IMG/VR virus record: IMGVR_UViG_3300039171_000065 | Span: 1-59,296 of that record | From: a virus | DNA length: 59,296 nucleotides | Reading direction: 5' to 3' (one strand) | Shown here: positions 50,121 to 56,705 of the stretch, piece after piece | Position numbering within the stretch: the stretch's first letter is position 1 | Layout of the letters: the number at the start of each line of letters is the position of its first letter | Made by a program: the position numbers and the translations under genes | The notes under the pieces: generated by a model | Database searches by the model: none | Seen by the model: only the letters and a program-made list of their open reading frames with translations | What the model was told of the DNA's origin: nothing

Positions 50121-50206
50121 CATTACAGCTACGGCGGTGACTTGATTGCAGAAATCAAATATGATCGTGCTGGAATTCCAAAGATTTTTGTTGAAAAGAA
50201 AGCATA
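50121..50206 (+). pseudogene. C-terminal remnant of a duplicated gene (copy of 52009-52095)
   Basis: HYSYGGDLIAEIKYDRAGIPKIFVEKKA and stop, nearly identical at DNA level to the end of the 81-residue gene at 51850-52095, including about 15 bp past the stop. The promoter -10 abuts it directly, so about two thirds of the gene is missing. Confidence 0.85.
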
Positions 50207-50224
50207 ACCCATTGCAATCCACCT

Positions 50225-50389
50225 CTTGATGACATAGACGAATTTAGGGAATTTGAGGCTTATAGGAAGGCTATAAAACAATTTGAAATTTCAGAAGCTT
50301 ACCTTATAAAGAATCTATCGTCTTTTTGTGACACGTTTGGAGCGAACACAGAGATTCCAGACCCAATCTCTGGTGGTTTTATTGTGTGA
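50225..50389 (+). pseudogene. C-terminal remnant paralogous to the 100-aa gene at 49.1 kb
   Basis: Open frame without a start encodes DDIDEFREFEAYRKAI..., then SEAYLIKNLSSFCDTFGANTEIPDPISGGFIV. This is homologous to the end of the 49138-49440 product (ANTNIPEPISGG). It ends at the late promoter of the next gene. Confidence 0.75.
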
Positions 50390-50395
50390 TAAATA
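50388..50395 (+). promoter_or_regulatory. Late promoter (GATAAATA)
   Basis: GATAAATA followed by G, 49 nt before the start of the ADP-ribosyltransferase-like gene. The leader that follows is duplicated upstream of the next gene. Confidence 0.7.
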
Positions 50396-50436
50396 GTTTT
50401 ATACTATTGGCATACCAAAAGAAAAGTGAAAGAATT

Positions 50437-51015
50437 ATGAAGACTTACAAAGAGTTTTTGGAGGAATCATTCTTACTTGAAGGTAAGCAGATTACGATAT
50501 ACCATGGCGATAACTTTGGAACCACTAAACTGTCGCCTAAGTTAATGAACAATGGAAACAATCAGGAAGGTATCGGTATCTACTTTTCTGATAAAATTGA
50601 AACAGCAAATGCATATGGTAAGGATGTTGTGTCACTTGACATTGATATGAGTAAATTTGTCAATGCTCGTGAACCAACACACAAGTATATTAATAGTCGC
50701 AAATTAACCCAGATGTTAAAAGAACTACACGGCACCGATGATGAAGCATTTTTTTATTTTGCGTCAGACTACATTGAATTGGTTGAAGTGGAAGATGTTG
50801 TAGAGGGACATTTTAGTGAAATGGCTTCCAATATAAAAAACGAGCAAGTACGCAATCTACAAGTTGCACTCGCACAAGCATTCGGTGTTGAATCATTTGT
50901 TAAAGTGTGGAATAATGTACTTGGTAATGATATTCACGGCACTTACAGCAAAAACAACAGCCGTGAAAATTGGTTTTCAGTAATCAACGATAAATTGAAA
51001 GTACAGAAAGTGTAA
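50437..51015 (+). CDS. PARP-like ADP-ribosyltransferase candidate with a capsid-targeting N-terminus
   Basis: 192 residues. MKTYKEFLEES matches T4 internal proteins (MKTYQEFIAEA), predicted cut after Glu10. Next comes IYHGDNFGTTKLSPKLM (His23), EGIGIYFSDK (Tyr49) and ETANAYGKDVVSLDID, the H-Y layout of PARP/diphtheria-toxin-type ADP-ribosyltransferases; the third catalytic residue is not certain. T4 packages Alt, an unrelated-subtype ADP-ribosyltransferase, in its head. Late promoter upstream. Function inferred. Confidence 0.7.
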   Translation: MKTYKEFLEESFLLEGKQITIYHGDNFGTTKLSPKLMNNGNNQEGIGIYFSDKIETANAYGKDVVSLDIDMSKFVNAREPTHKYINSRKLTQMLKELHGTDDEAFFYFASDYIELVEVEDVVEGHFSEMASNIKNEQVRNLQVALAQAFGVESFVKVWNNVLGNDIHGTYSKNNSRENWFSVINDKLKVQKV

Positions 51016-51034
51016 ATGGCTGGTGTTATTAAAT

Positions 51035-51042
51035 TATAAATA
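51035..51042 (+). promoter_or_regulatory. Late promoter (TATAAATA)
   Basis: Perfect TATAAATA followed by G, 42 nt before the next capsid-targeting-type gene. Confidence 0.8.
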
Positions 51043-51083
51043 GTTTTACACTATTGGCATACCAAACGAAAAGGGAAAGAATT

Positions 51084-51434
51084 ATGAAAACTTACACAGA
51101 ATTTTTAAAGGAATCAAAACATATTAATGAATCAAAGGATGTTGATGGGGCATTGATGCAGATGGAAAAGTTAGTAACTAAAGGGGTGGTAAAAATTAGC
51201 ACAATGAAAACACACCCCTCTGGTGGTATTGATTCTTACATCGCTACTTGGGATTCATCCAACAGCAAAATTTTTCTCAGGGGAAGAACTGATAAAGAAG
51301 AACATAAAGATTGGAAAGAAGGCTTTAAATCCAGATTTGGTGAGCGGCGTGGTTCTACAATCACTGTTATGAGTAATATGCCTGCTGGTCTTGTTGATGT
51401 GGTGAATATGGCTCAAGGTACAAACTTTTCATAA
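51084..51434 (+). CDS. Candidate internal head protein, 116 aa
   Basis: MKTYTEFLKESKH has the capsid-targeting pattern (Tyr4, Phe7, Leu8, Glu10|Ser11). The remainder (VKISTMKTHPSGGIDSYIATWDSSNSKIFLRGRTDKEEHKDW) is not recognised. The upstream 70 nt, from promoter through codon 8, is nearly the same as in the preceding gene, so the pair arose by duplication of the leader. Confidence 0.72.
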   Translation: MKTYTEFLKESKHINESKDVDGALMQMEKLVTKGVVKISTMKTHPSGGIDSYIATWDSSNSKIFLRGRTDKEEHKDWKEGFKSRFGERRGSTITVMSNMPAGLVDVVNMAQGTNFS

Positions 51435-51462
51435 TGGATAATTAGTATAAAATAAAAAAAAA

Positions 51463-51484
51463 GGGTCTTTTGAGGCCCTTTTTT
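51463..51484 (+). terminator. Terminator after the packaged-protein pair
   Basis: GGGTCT-TTTG-AGGCCC (one U-G pair) plus T6. Confidence 0.85.
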
Positions 51485-51496
51485 ATTGCTTTACGT

Positions 51497-51539
51497 TTGC
51501 AACCGCCCTCATTTGTTGCTATAATGTTTGTGTAGTGAG
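51497..51539 (+). promoter_or_regulatory. Early promoter, variant of the inverted-repeat class
   Basis: TTGCAA, 17 nt, TATAAT (51520-51525). The right arm TAGTGAG (51533-51539) is intact; the left arm is reduced to CTCA, so the inverted repeat is degenerate. Confidence 0.75.
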
Positions 51540-51570
51540 AGAGAAGACAAACAAATCAGGAGATTGAATT

Positions 51571-51765
51571 ATGAAGTACCTATCTTTAGAAACCATAGAA
51601 TTAATTGAAAAATATAACAAGACTCGCGCCAAGGCAAAGAAAATGCCTAAGATGATCAGGTATAACGCAATGCCAAAAGTAACCACAGAATTACAATTAA
51701 TGCTGGACGAAATTCAACGTAGGGCTACATCTGGTGATAATCTACTACATACACTTGACCACTAA
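51571..51765 (+). CDS. Hypothetical basic helical protein, 64 aa
   Basis: Not recognised. ETIELIEKYNKTRAKAKKMPKMIRYNAM... AGGAGATTGAAT SD. Confidence 0.66.
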   Translation: MKYLSLETIELIEKYNKTRAKAKKMPKMIRYNAMPKVTTELQLMLDEIQRRATSGDNLLHTLDH

Positions 51766-51778
51766 TATCAGATAATCC

Positions 51779-51820
51779 TTGCAATCCTCCCTCACTATGA
51801 CATAATATCCTTGTAGTGAT
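51779..51820 (+). promoter_or_regulatory. Early promoter with inverted repeat bracketing the -10 (copy 3)
   Basis: TTGCAA, 16 nt, TGA-CATAAT (51801-51806). Arms CTCACTA (51791-51797) and TAGTGAT (51814-51820), 6 of 7 paired, spacing 16 nt. Confidence 0.78.
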
Positions 51821-51849
51821 GGGGTTTTTACTTTCTAGGAGATTGAATT

Positions 51850-52095
51850 ATGTCATACGTTGCTGTTGTCGTTGTAAAGAAAGATAACACCATTGAAGTC
51901 CATGTCGATTCTTCCATTGAAACTAGTTTCATTACCATGGAAGCATTAGCCGACAAACCCACCACAAAAAACGTCTTCCGTAAAGTTATTAGCACAGAGC
52001 TTTTTGTTAATTATAGCTACGGCGGTGACTTGATTGCAGAAATCAACTATGATCGTGCTGGAATTCCAAAGATTTTTGTTGAAAAGAAAGCATAA
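51850..52095 (+). CDS. Hypothetical beta-rich protein, 81 aa (parent of a remnant at 50.1 kb)
   Basis: Not recognised. MSYVAVVVVKKDNTIEVHVDSS..., ending YDRAGIPKIFVEKKA. AGGAGATTGAAT SD. Its C-terminal third is duplicated as a remnant. Confidence 0.68.
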   Translation: MSYVAVVVVKKDNTIEVHVDSSIETSFITMEALADKPTTKNVFRKVISTELFVNYSYGGDLIAEINYDRAGIPKIFVEKKA

Positions 52096-52099
52096 CCCA

Positions 52100-52142
52100 T
52101 TGCAATCCACATCTCGTTATGAGATAATGGTTTTGTACTGAG
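52100..52142 (+). promoter_or_regulatory. Early promoter with inverted repeat bracketing the -10 (copy 4)
   Basis: TTGCAA, 17 nt, TGA-GATAAT (52123-52128). Arms CTCGTTA (52113-52119) and TACTGAG (52136-52142), imperfect, spacing 16 nt. Confidence 0.72.
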
Positions 52143-52171
52143 GGAATGATCAATTACTAGGAGATTAAATT

Positions 52172-52435
52172 ATGTTAATTGCAGATACTATTGAAGTTGT
52201 TAAATCTTCTGACAAAGGCCGTCACGTCTACATCACCTACGTAAATGGATTTGGTGTTCGCAAAAAAGAAATGTTTCGTTTTGTACCAAGTTATTCCAAA
52301 GCTGGTGTAAAAATCATTGTAAAACACATCGAATCAATTGACTCAGATTCTTATGTCGTTCGGGGGGAAAGAATTGATGAAGTTCGAATGAGCTACAGAG
52401 AAATTATTAAGCGAATTGGAGAATTGGTGTACTAA
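52172..52435 (+). CDS. Hypothetical basic protein, 87 aa (parent of a remnant at 49.5 kb)
   Basis: Not recognised. Beta-rich, basic N-terminal part (VVKSSDKGRHVYITYVNGFGVRKKE), helical end DEVRMSYREIIKRIGELVY. AGGAGATTAAAT SD. Confidence 0.68.
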   Translation: MLIADTIEVVKSSDKGRHVYITYVNGFGVRKKEMFRFVPSYSKAGVKIIVKHIESIDSDSYVVRGERIDEVRMSYREIIKRIGELVY

Positions 52436-52440
52436 ACCCT

Positions 52441-52483
52441 TTGCAATATAAAGCTCAGTATGAAATAATACCTTTGTACTGAG
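52441..52483 (+). promoter_or_regulatory. Early promoter with inverted repeat bracketing the -10 (copy 5)
   Basis: TTGCAA, 17 nt, TGA-AATAAT (52464-52469). Perfect arms CTCAGTA (52454-52460) and TACTGAG (52477-52483), spacing 16 nt. Confidence 0.8.
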
Positions 52484-52513
52484 GAAATGACGAAACAAAC
52501 TAGGAGATTGAAA

Positions 52514-52726
52514 ATGAAAGAATCAAAAATTAAAATCGCTGACCTAAAATCTTGTGTTGATTGCTTTGACGCAATTGATTCGATTAAAGATGACCCAATA
52601 AACTATCTTGGTGGAATCAAAGCTTGGAATTCTGGCGAAAGAACCTACCTCAAATTTGCCTCTAAAAATAAAATTGCAGCAATCAATCGCAAACTTGATA
52701 AATTTCTTGACGAGGATGATGCATGA
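52514..52726 (+). CDS. Hypothetical protein, 70 aa
   Basis: Not recognised. Charged helical. AGGAGATTGAAA SD decides the start; an in-frame ATG nine codons earlier is part of the duplicated leader. The stop overlaps the next ATG. Confidence 0.66.
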   Translation: MKESKIKIADLKSCVDCFDAIDSIKDDPINYLGGIKAWNSGERTYLKFASKNKIAAINRKLDKFLDEDDA

Positions 52727-52980
52727 AAGCTTCACAGAAACTAATCATCTGTTTCGAGCAATTAAAAACCATTCAAAAATTTGCAGACGTTGATTCGAAA
52801 CTCTTGCCTCTTATCGCTAAGTTGGAAGCAGATGGTGACTTGTTTGGGCCTGCATGTCTTGTGATATACGCTCCTGATCCTATTTTCGTGAGTGCATCCT
52901 ATTTTGGTAAGGCAAAAGGCCCAAGCAAACCAAAACTGTTTGGATATGACGAAAACGAATTCATGAAAAAGCAATATTAG
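52723..52980 (+). CDS. Hypothetical protein, 85 aa
   Basis: Not recognised. Helical start (SQKLIICFEQLKTIQKFADVDSK) and a hydrophobic middle (GPACLVIYAPDPIFVSASYF). Coupled to the gene before by ATGA. Confidence 0.64.
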   Translation: MKASQKLIICFEQLKTIQKFADVDSKLLPLIAKLEADGDLFGPACLVIYAPDPIFVSASYFGKAKGPSKPKLFGYDENEFMKKQY

Positions 52981-52984
52981 TTTG

Positions 52985-53013
52985 TTGACGCAGGGACGCG
53001 CTTGCTTTATACT
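52985..53013 (+). promoter_or_regulatory. Early promoter
   Basis: TTGACG, 17 nt, TATACT. No inverted repeat around the -10. Related copy at 50092-50120. Confidence 0.75.
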
Positions 53014-53050
53014 GATTGTAGAAGTTGAGAAAAACTTAGGAGATCAGATC

Positions 53051-53371
53051 ATGACCAAACCAAATTCAAAAGAAATCGCTCTCGAAATCAAATCAACCTG
53101 TAATCGCCTTGGCTGGACATATGAAGCTCGCGCAACCATCCTCGTTATTCGCAAAAGCTTTGACAGCACCAAAGAAGCCTTTGTAGTAGCCGACAGTGAA
53201 TACTACGGCATTTTAAGCTTGATCCCTAGCACAAGTGCTGGTAGTATTTGGGGCACTGACGGAGGTGGTTGTGGGGCGCTTGCAGCCATTAAGTCCGGTG
53301 TTTTTGAAATGAAGAAATCTGGATGTAGTAAGCGTGTGTTGAATGCTTTAAATAAGCTAGACACAATCTAA
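53051..53371 (+). CDS. Hypothetical protein, 106 aa
   Basis: Not recognised. Contains a glycine-rich TDGGGCGALAAI segment (about 74-85). SD AGGAGATCAGA sets the start. Confidence 0.68.
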   Translation: MTKPNSKEIALEIKSTCNRLGWTYEARATILVIRKSFDSTKEAFVVADSEYYGILSLIPSTSAGSIWGTDGGGCGALAAIKSGVFEMKKSGCSKRVLNALNKLDTI

Positions 53372-53399
53372 AAATCCAAAACCAATTTCTTTAAAGTTC

Positions 53400-53443
53400 T
53401 TGCAATATCCACCTCAGTATGAAATAATACCTTTGTACTGAGG
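53400..53443 (+). promoter_or_regulatory. Early promoter with inverted repeat bracketing the -10 (copy 6)
   Basis: TTGCAA, 17 nt, TGA-AATAAT (53423-53428). Perfect arms CCTCAGTA (53412-53419) and TACTGAGG (53436-53443), spacing 16 nt. Confidence 0.82.
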
Positions 53444-53472
53444 AAATGACGAAACAAACTAGGAGATTAGAT

Positions 53473-53751
53473 ATGAAAATTACAGTTGAAAAGACTACCA
53501 AGCATAATTTTGTAGATACCGCTCGTGTTAAAGTTGTTTTTGTTGAGCGTGAAGCCGCGTTTGGTGGAAGTCCCATCAAAGAAAAATACAGAATCGTTAG
53601 TGAGTACGGTATTAAACGTATATACCTACACTCTTTTAGTAATGACATTAACACTTTCGAAATTAGTGGTAATCTTGTTGATAAAGCTAAAAGTTCTGCA
53701 TTGACCTATGATGATGCTGTCGAGAATATCAGAAATGGTCGTTACTCTTGA
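53473..53751 (+). CDS. Hypothetical protein, 92 aa
   Basis: Not recognised. Basic, beta-rich. The promoter and leader (about 75 bp) are nearly identical to those of the 70-residue gene at 52514, though the proteins are unrelated. Confidence 0.67.
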   Translation: MKITVEKTTKHNFVDTARVKVVFVEREAAFGGSPIKEKYRIVSEYGIKRIYLHSFSNDINTFEISGNLVDKAKSSALTYDDAVENIRNGRYS

Positions 53752-53765
53752 GATAATAGAATTAT

Positions 53766-53796
53766 TTGTTATTTAATTCGCTAATTATGTTATACT
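53766..53796 (+). promoter_or_regulatory. Early promoter with extended -10
   Basis: TGT-TATACT (53791-53796) with a poor -35 (TTGTTA, 19 nt). Extended -10 may compensate. Confidence 0.5.
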
Positions 53797-53839
53797 ATTT
53801 GTGTTGACTGATTTCCAATTGAACGAAAGGAACTATATT

Positions 53840-54334
53840 ATGAACGTTGAAACCAATCACGCCGTTGTCTTTGTTAATTCTGCTCACGGCTACAACCACA
53901 TCAATACCCGAATTGATATGTCTTCAAAAGATGATCTTGAAAGTGTTTCAGCGGGCAATCTCCCTTATACCAGTAGCTTTGACTCTATTTCTGGTTCTGT
54001 TGTCTTTAACGCTCAATACAACGCCACTGGGGATGACTACAGAAAGGGTTACGGCTTTGAACCAGTCCTGAGTGATGTACACAACTTTGATCTACGCAAA
54101 GCCGAAAGAGCTTTGAAACTGCTTCGCAAAGTCTCTAAGAAATATGACGCATTGCGAAACGAATCACGCAATTACGATTTCATTCCCTCGCTTGTTGCCT
54201 TTCTAAAATCTGCTGGTATCAAGCGTGTGTTCATCCGGTATCAAAATGCGAACGGTTTTGTGAATCTGGGTCTTGAAGAGGCTATCTACGAACTAACCAA
54301 GATTGATCAGAAATTTCAAAACGGGAGTGTGTGA
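53840..54334 (+). CDS. Hypothetical protein, 164 aa
   Basis: Not recognised. N-terminal half beta-rich with SAHGYNHINTRIDMSSKDDLESVSAGNLPYTSSF, C-terminal half helical and basic (AERALKLLRKVSKKYDALRNESRNYDFIPSLVAFLKSAGIKRVF). AAAGGA SD. After its TGA the frame stays open for 25 more codons. Confidence 0.7.
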   Translation: MNVETNHAVVFVNSAHGYNHINTRIDMSSKDDLESVSAGNLPYTSSFDSISGSVVFNAQYNATGDDYRKGYGFEPVLSDVHNFDLRKAERALKLLRKVSKKYDALRNESRNYDFIPSLVAFLKSAGIKRVFIRYQNANGFVNLGLEEAIYELTKIDQKFQNGSV

Positions 54335-54412
54335 ATTACGAAAAATCAGTCTTTAGAACAATGTAAGTTTGATAGGCTTAATCTAGAAGAACTTTTAAAC
54401 AAACTAAAATAG
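54335..54412 (+). other. In-frame continuation after a TGA stop
   Basis: Directly after the stop of the 164-residue gene the frame codes ITKNQSLEQC..., then LEELLNKLK, to TAG. No standard start codon exists inside. Could be a readthrough tail, a decayed small gene, or chance. Confidence 0.3.
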
Positions 54413-54423
54413 GAAAGATTAGA

Positions 54424-54990
54424 ATGGACATGAAAACGTACCTAGAAGAATCAGAACGCACAGCACCAAAATTCGAGAACGGTCTTGAAATCAACGACTC
54501 TGTTCTTGAAGCTTTGCGTTATACAATTTCAGAAATGGTGAAAGTTGGTAATCCTCTTGATGACTTGAAAAAGAACATCTATTACAAAAAGCCGTTTGCA
54601 TGGATTGATCCTGTGAATGAAATCGCAAAAGAGAGAGTTGTATTACCACAATACGAAGCTGATATCGTCCATGCTGTGGTAGGAATTGCAACCGAGTCTG
54701 TGGAGCTACTGGAAGCTCTGTATGACCGTTTATCAGGGAAAGAGGTAGATGTGGTCAACCTAGTCGAAGAGCTTGGAGATGGCATGTGGTACGCTGCGCT
54801 GTTGCTACGCACACTCAACACAGACTTCGAACAAACCGCTGCAATTAACATTGATAAATTGTACAAACGATTCCCGCACAAGTTTGACGATAACAAGGCT
54901 ATCTTTCGTGATGTAAAAGCGGAGCGAAACCTTCTAGAAAAAAGGATTAACCGAAATGGCGAGAAAATGAAATCTAGCATCATTTCCTGA
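54424..54990 (+). CDS. MazG-like nucleotide pyrophosphohydrolase, 188 aa
   Basis: Contains the all-alpha NTP-PPase core: HAVVGIATESVELLEALYD (E-x-x-E, about 80-98) and VNLVEELGDGMWYAALLLR (E-x-x-D, about 110-128). The N-terminal 75 residues are an added helical region. Likely dNTP house-cleaning or alarmone hydrolysis. AGGAAAG SD. Confidence 0.85.
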   Translation: MDMKTYLEESERTAPKFENGLEINDSVLEALRYTISEMVKVGNPLDDLKKNIYYKKPFAWIDPVNEIAKERVVLPQYEADIVHAVVGIATESVELLEALYDRLSGKEVDVVNLVEELGDGMWYAALLLRTLNTDFEQTAAINIDKLYKRFPHKFDDNKAIFRDVKAERNLLEKRINRNGEKMKSSIIS

Positions 54991-55138
54991 TAAGATACTT
55001 GTTAACAATACATTTTATCTGTCACCAAAAGAAAAGATGGATTCTGACAAGTTTCAGAAGAAGCATTCAAAATGCAAGTCATTCTTTGAATTTGCATTCG
55101 CTTACGGCAGTGGAATATGTGCAAGTTGTTTTGGTTAA
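54956..55138 (+). pseudogene. Small reading frame interrupted by TGA at codon 5
   Basis: ATG GCG AGA AAA then TGA, then the same frame codes 55 protein-like codons (NLASFPDKILVNNTFYLS..., FQKKHSKCKSFFEFAFAYG..., CASCFG) to TAA. A Cys cluster at the end suggests a small metal-binding protein. It starts within the MazG-like gene. No other start precedes the first part; an internal ATG would give a 37-residue product. Confidence 0.45.
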
Positions 55139-55190
55139 ATGCGCTCGTTGTGGTGATAGTAAAGATATAACGGATATTAACTACTGGTAA
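55119..55190 (+). CDS. Possible 23-aa Cys-pair peptide
   Basis: GTG-initiated VQVVLVKCARCGDSKDITDINYW with one C-x-x-C. No good SD. Low support; may be a remnant of a small zinc-binding gene. Confidence 0.2.
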   Translation: MQVVLVKCARCGDSKDITDINYW

Positions 55191-55201
55191 GGAAAATATA
55201 A

Positions 55202-55447
55202 ATGGTAATTATTTACGGAACTCCGAACTGTTCATTCTGTGCAAAAGCAAAAAAACTTTGTGAAGATAAAGGATTGCCTTACAGCTACAAAACAGTTAAT
55301 GTAGAGGTTACAGTAGAACAACTTACCGAAATGGTGGGTTCTCCTGTAAAGACTGTACCACAAATTTTTATGTCTAATGACGGATTTACTGAGTACGTTG
55401 GTGGATTTGAACAGTTAAAGACAAAAATTAAAAACATGACTATGTGA
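55202..55447 (+). CDS. nrdC: Glutaredoxin
   Basis: Dithiol glutaredoxin reducing NrdA. Active site PNCSFCAKAK (Cys11, Cys14), TVPQIF cis-proline loop (about 58-63) and GGFEQLK. 81 residues, normal for the family (T4 NrdC: 87). SD AAGGAAA. Confidence 0.93.
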   Translation: MVIIYGTPNCSFCAKAKKLCEDKGLPYSYKTVNVEVTVEQLTEMVGSPVKTVPQIFMSNDGFTEYVGGFEQLKTKIKNMTM

Positions 55448-55540
55448 GAAAATCATGAAACCGCAAATGTGTTAGAATTTGATCTTCTCGATTTGATGGA
55501 TATGGTACAACGAAAAAAATTTGAGGAAAATAAAGTATGA
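55448..55540 (+). other. In-frame continuation after the glutaredoxin TGA
   Basis: ATG TGA GAA AAT...: after the glutaredoxin stop the frame codes ENHETANVLEFDLLDLMDMV..., EENKV, to a TGA that overlaps the thymidylate synthase ATG. Either a small gene whose second codon became TGA, a readthrough tail, or a GTG-initiated 23-codon gene inside. Confidence 0.35.
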
Positions 55541-56424
55541 GTCTAGTAGACGAAAAATTAAAAGATATGTATCTTCACATCATTGAAGAGGGTGAAAGCA
55601 AAAGCACTAGAACGGGTAACGTAATTAGTGTGTGGGATAAGAGGCTGGAATTTGATCTTTCAAAAGAATTTCCAGCAGTCACCAATAAAAAATTTGCTAT
55701 GAATTCTTGTTTTGGTGAGCTTCTTTACTTTTTATCGGGTTCGACATCTCTTGAAGTTCTAAAACATTATACGTTCAACGATCAAGATTCAGACAAGTGG
55801 ACTATTTGGACAAATGACGCCGAGCGATGGGGTGGTAAAGGAAATATTGTTTTGGGAAATCTATATCCTCATCAATGGAGAAGCTACGGTTCCGATTACA
55901 ATATAGACACACCGACAAAACCAGTTGATCAAATTAAAAACTTGATTGATAGATTAAAAAGCGAACCTGATCGACGCGATCATATTGTTATGGCATGGAA
56001 TCCATACGAAATTGAAAACGATTTGATGGCTTTAAAACCTTGTCATCTTGGCTTTCAGTGTTATATCAATCAAGAAACGGGAAAGCTTAATTTAAAATTC
56101 TGGCAACGATCTGTTGATTCGTTTCTAGGTCTACCCTTTAATATTGCGTCATACGCTTTATTAACTCACCTTCTGGCAAAGTGGACAGGGTATGAAGTTG
56201 GAACTCTGTCATGTGACTTAGGTGATGTGCATGTTTATGAAAATCACATGGATGCAATCTTTGAATTTATTAACAATGAAACTCATGTAGGGCCAACCAT
56301 TCAACTACCAAAAGGAACTGACACACTAGAGAGTACATTGGAATTGACATCATTAGATTTTAAAGGGTGTCTAAAAAATTACACACATAGTGGAGTTATT
56401 AAAGCACCTCTAAGTGTTGGCTAA
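55537..56424 (+). CDS. td: Thymidylate synthase (ThyA family)
   Basis: dUMP to dTMP using methylene-tetrahydrofolate. 295 residues. NLYPHQWRSYG (about 110), DRRDHIVMAWNP (about 148-159), catalytic Cys in KPCHLGFQCYI (about 168), RSVDSFLGLPFNIASYALL (Asn of the dUMP type, about 200), and the C-terminal IKAPLSVG. Asn rather than Asp argues against a dCMP hydroxymethylase; a dUMP hydroxymethylase is not excluded. No intron, unlike T4 td. ATGA start overlap. Confidence 0.92.
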   Translation: MSLVDEKLKDMYLHIIEEGESKSTRTGNVISVWDKRLEFDLSKEFPAVTNKKFAMNSCFGELLYFLSGSTSLEVLKHYTFNDQDSDKWTIWTNDAERWGGKGNIVLGNLYPHQWRSYGSDYNIDTPTKPVDQIKNLIDRLKSEPDRRDHIVMAWNPYEIENDLMALKPCHLGFQCYINQETGKLNLKFWQRSVDSFLGLPFNIASYALLTHLLAKWTGYEVGTLSCDLGDVHVYENHMDAIFEFINNETHVGPTIQLPKGTDTLESTLELTSLDFKGCLKNYTHSGVIKAPLSVG

Positions 56425-56537
56425 CTTTGAAATTATCTATTGACTCTCATCACCCAATATGAAAAGATAATTGAAATAAAAATACAGATAACAAATTTTG
56501 AAAATTATTTTTATGTGTAAATTGCGGGGAAATAAAT

Positions 56538-56702
56538 GTGAAAAAATTCTATGTTGAAATAGAACAAAATGGTGGTGAATATTATGCATGGGTTACTTTC
56601 TTCGCCGAAAAAGTGGAGAAAACACAAGACGAAAACGTGCTTTTAGTTGATGGACGCAAAATGACCTTTGAGGAAAAGGTTATGGTGATTGGGAATGATT
56701 AA
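56538..56702 (+). CDS. Hypothetical acidic protein, 54 aa
   Basis: GTG start with GGGGAAA SD. VKKFYVEIEQNGGEYYAWVTFFAEKVEKTQ... looks a compact beta-alpha protein. No family recognised. An overlapping ATG in another frame is followed at once by TGA. Confidence 0.62.
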   Translation: MKKFYVEIEQNGGEYYAWVTFFAEKVEKTQDENVLLVDGRKMTFEEKVMVIGND

Positions 56703-56705
56703 CCA

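Noticed and set aside
49502-53443. Spaced similar sequences that might be a CRISPR array
   Set aside because: The repeated units are promoter-leader blocks with genes of different size between them; no short regular repeat-spacer pattern.
54999-55190. 63-codon frame starting TTG at 54999
   Set aside because: No SD, and a different frame over most of it is more protein-like (Cys-rich small protein interrupted by TGA).
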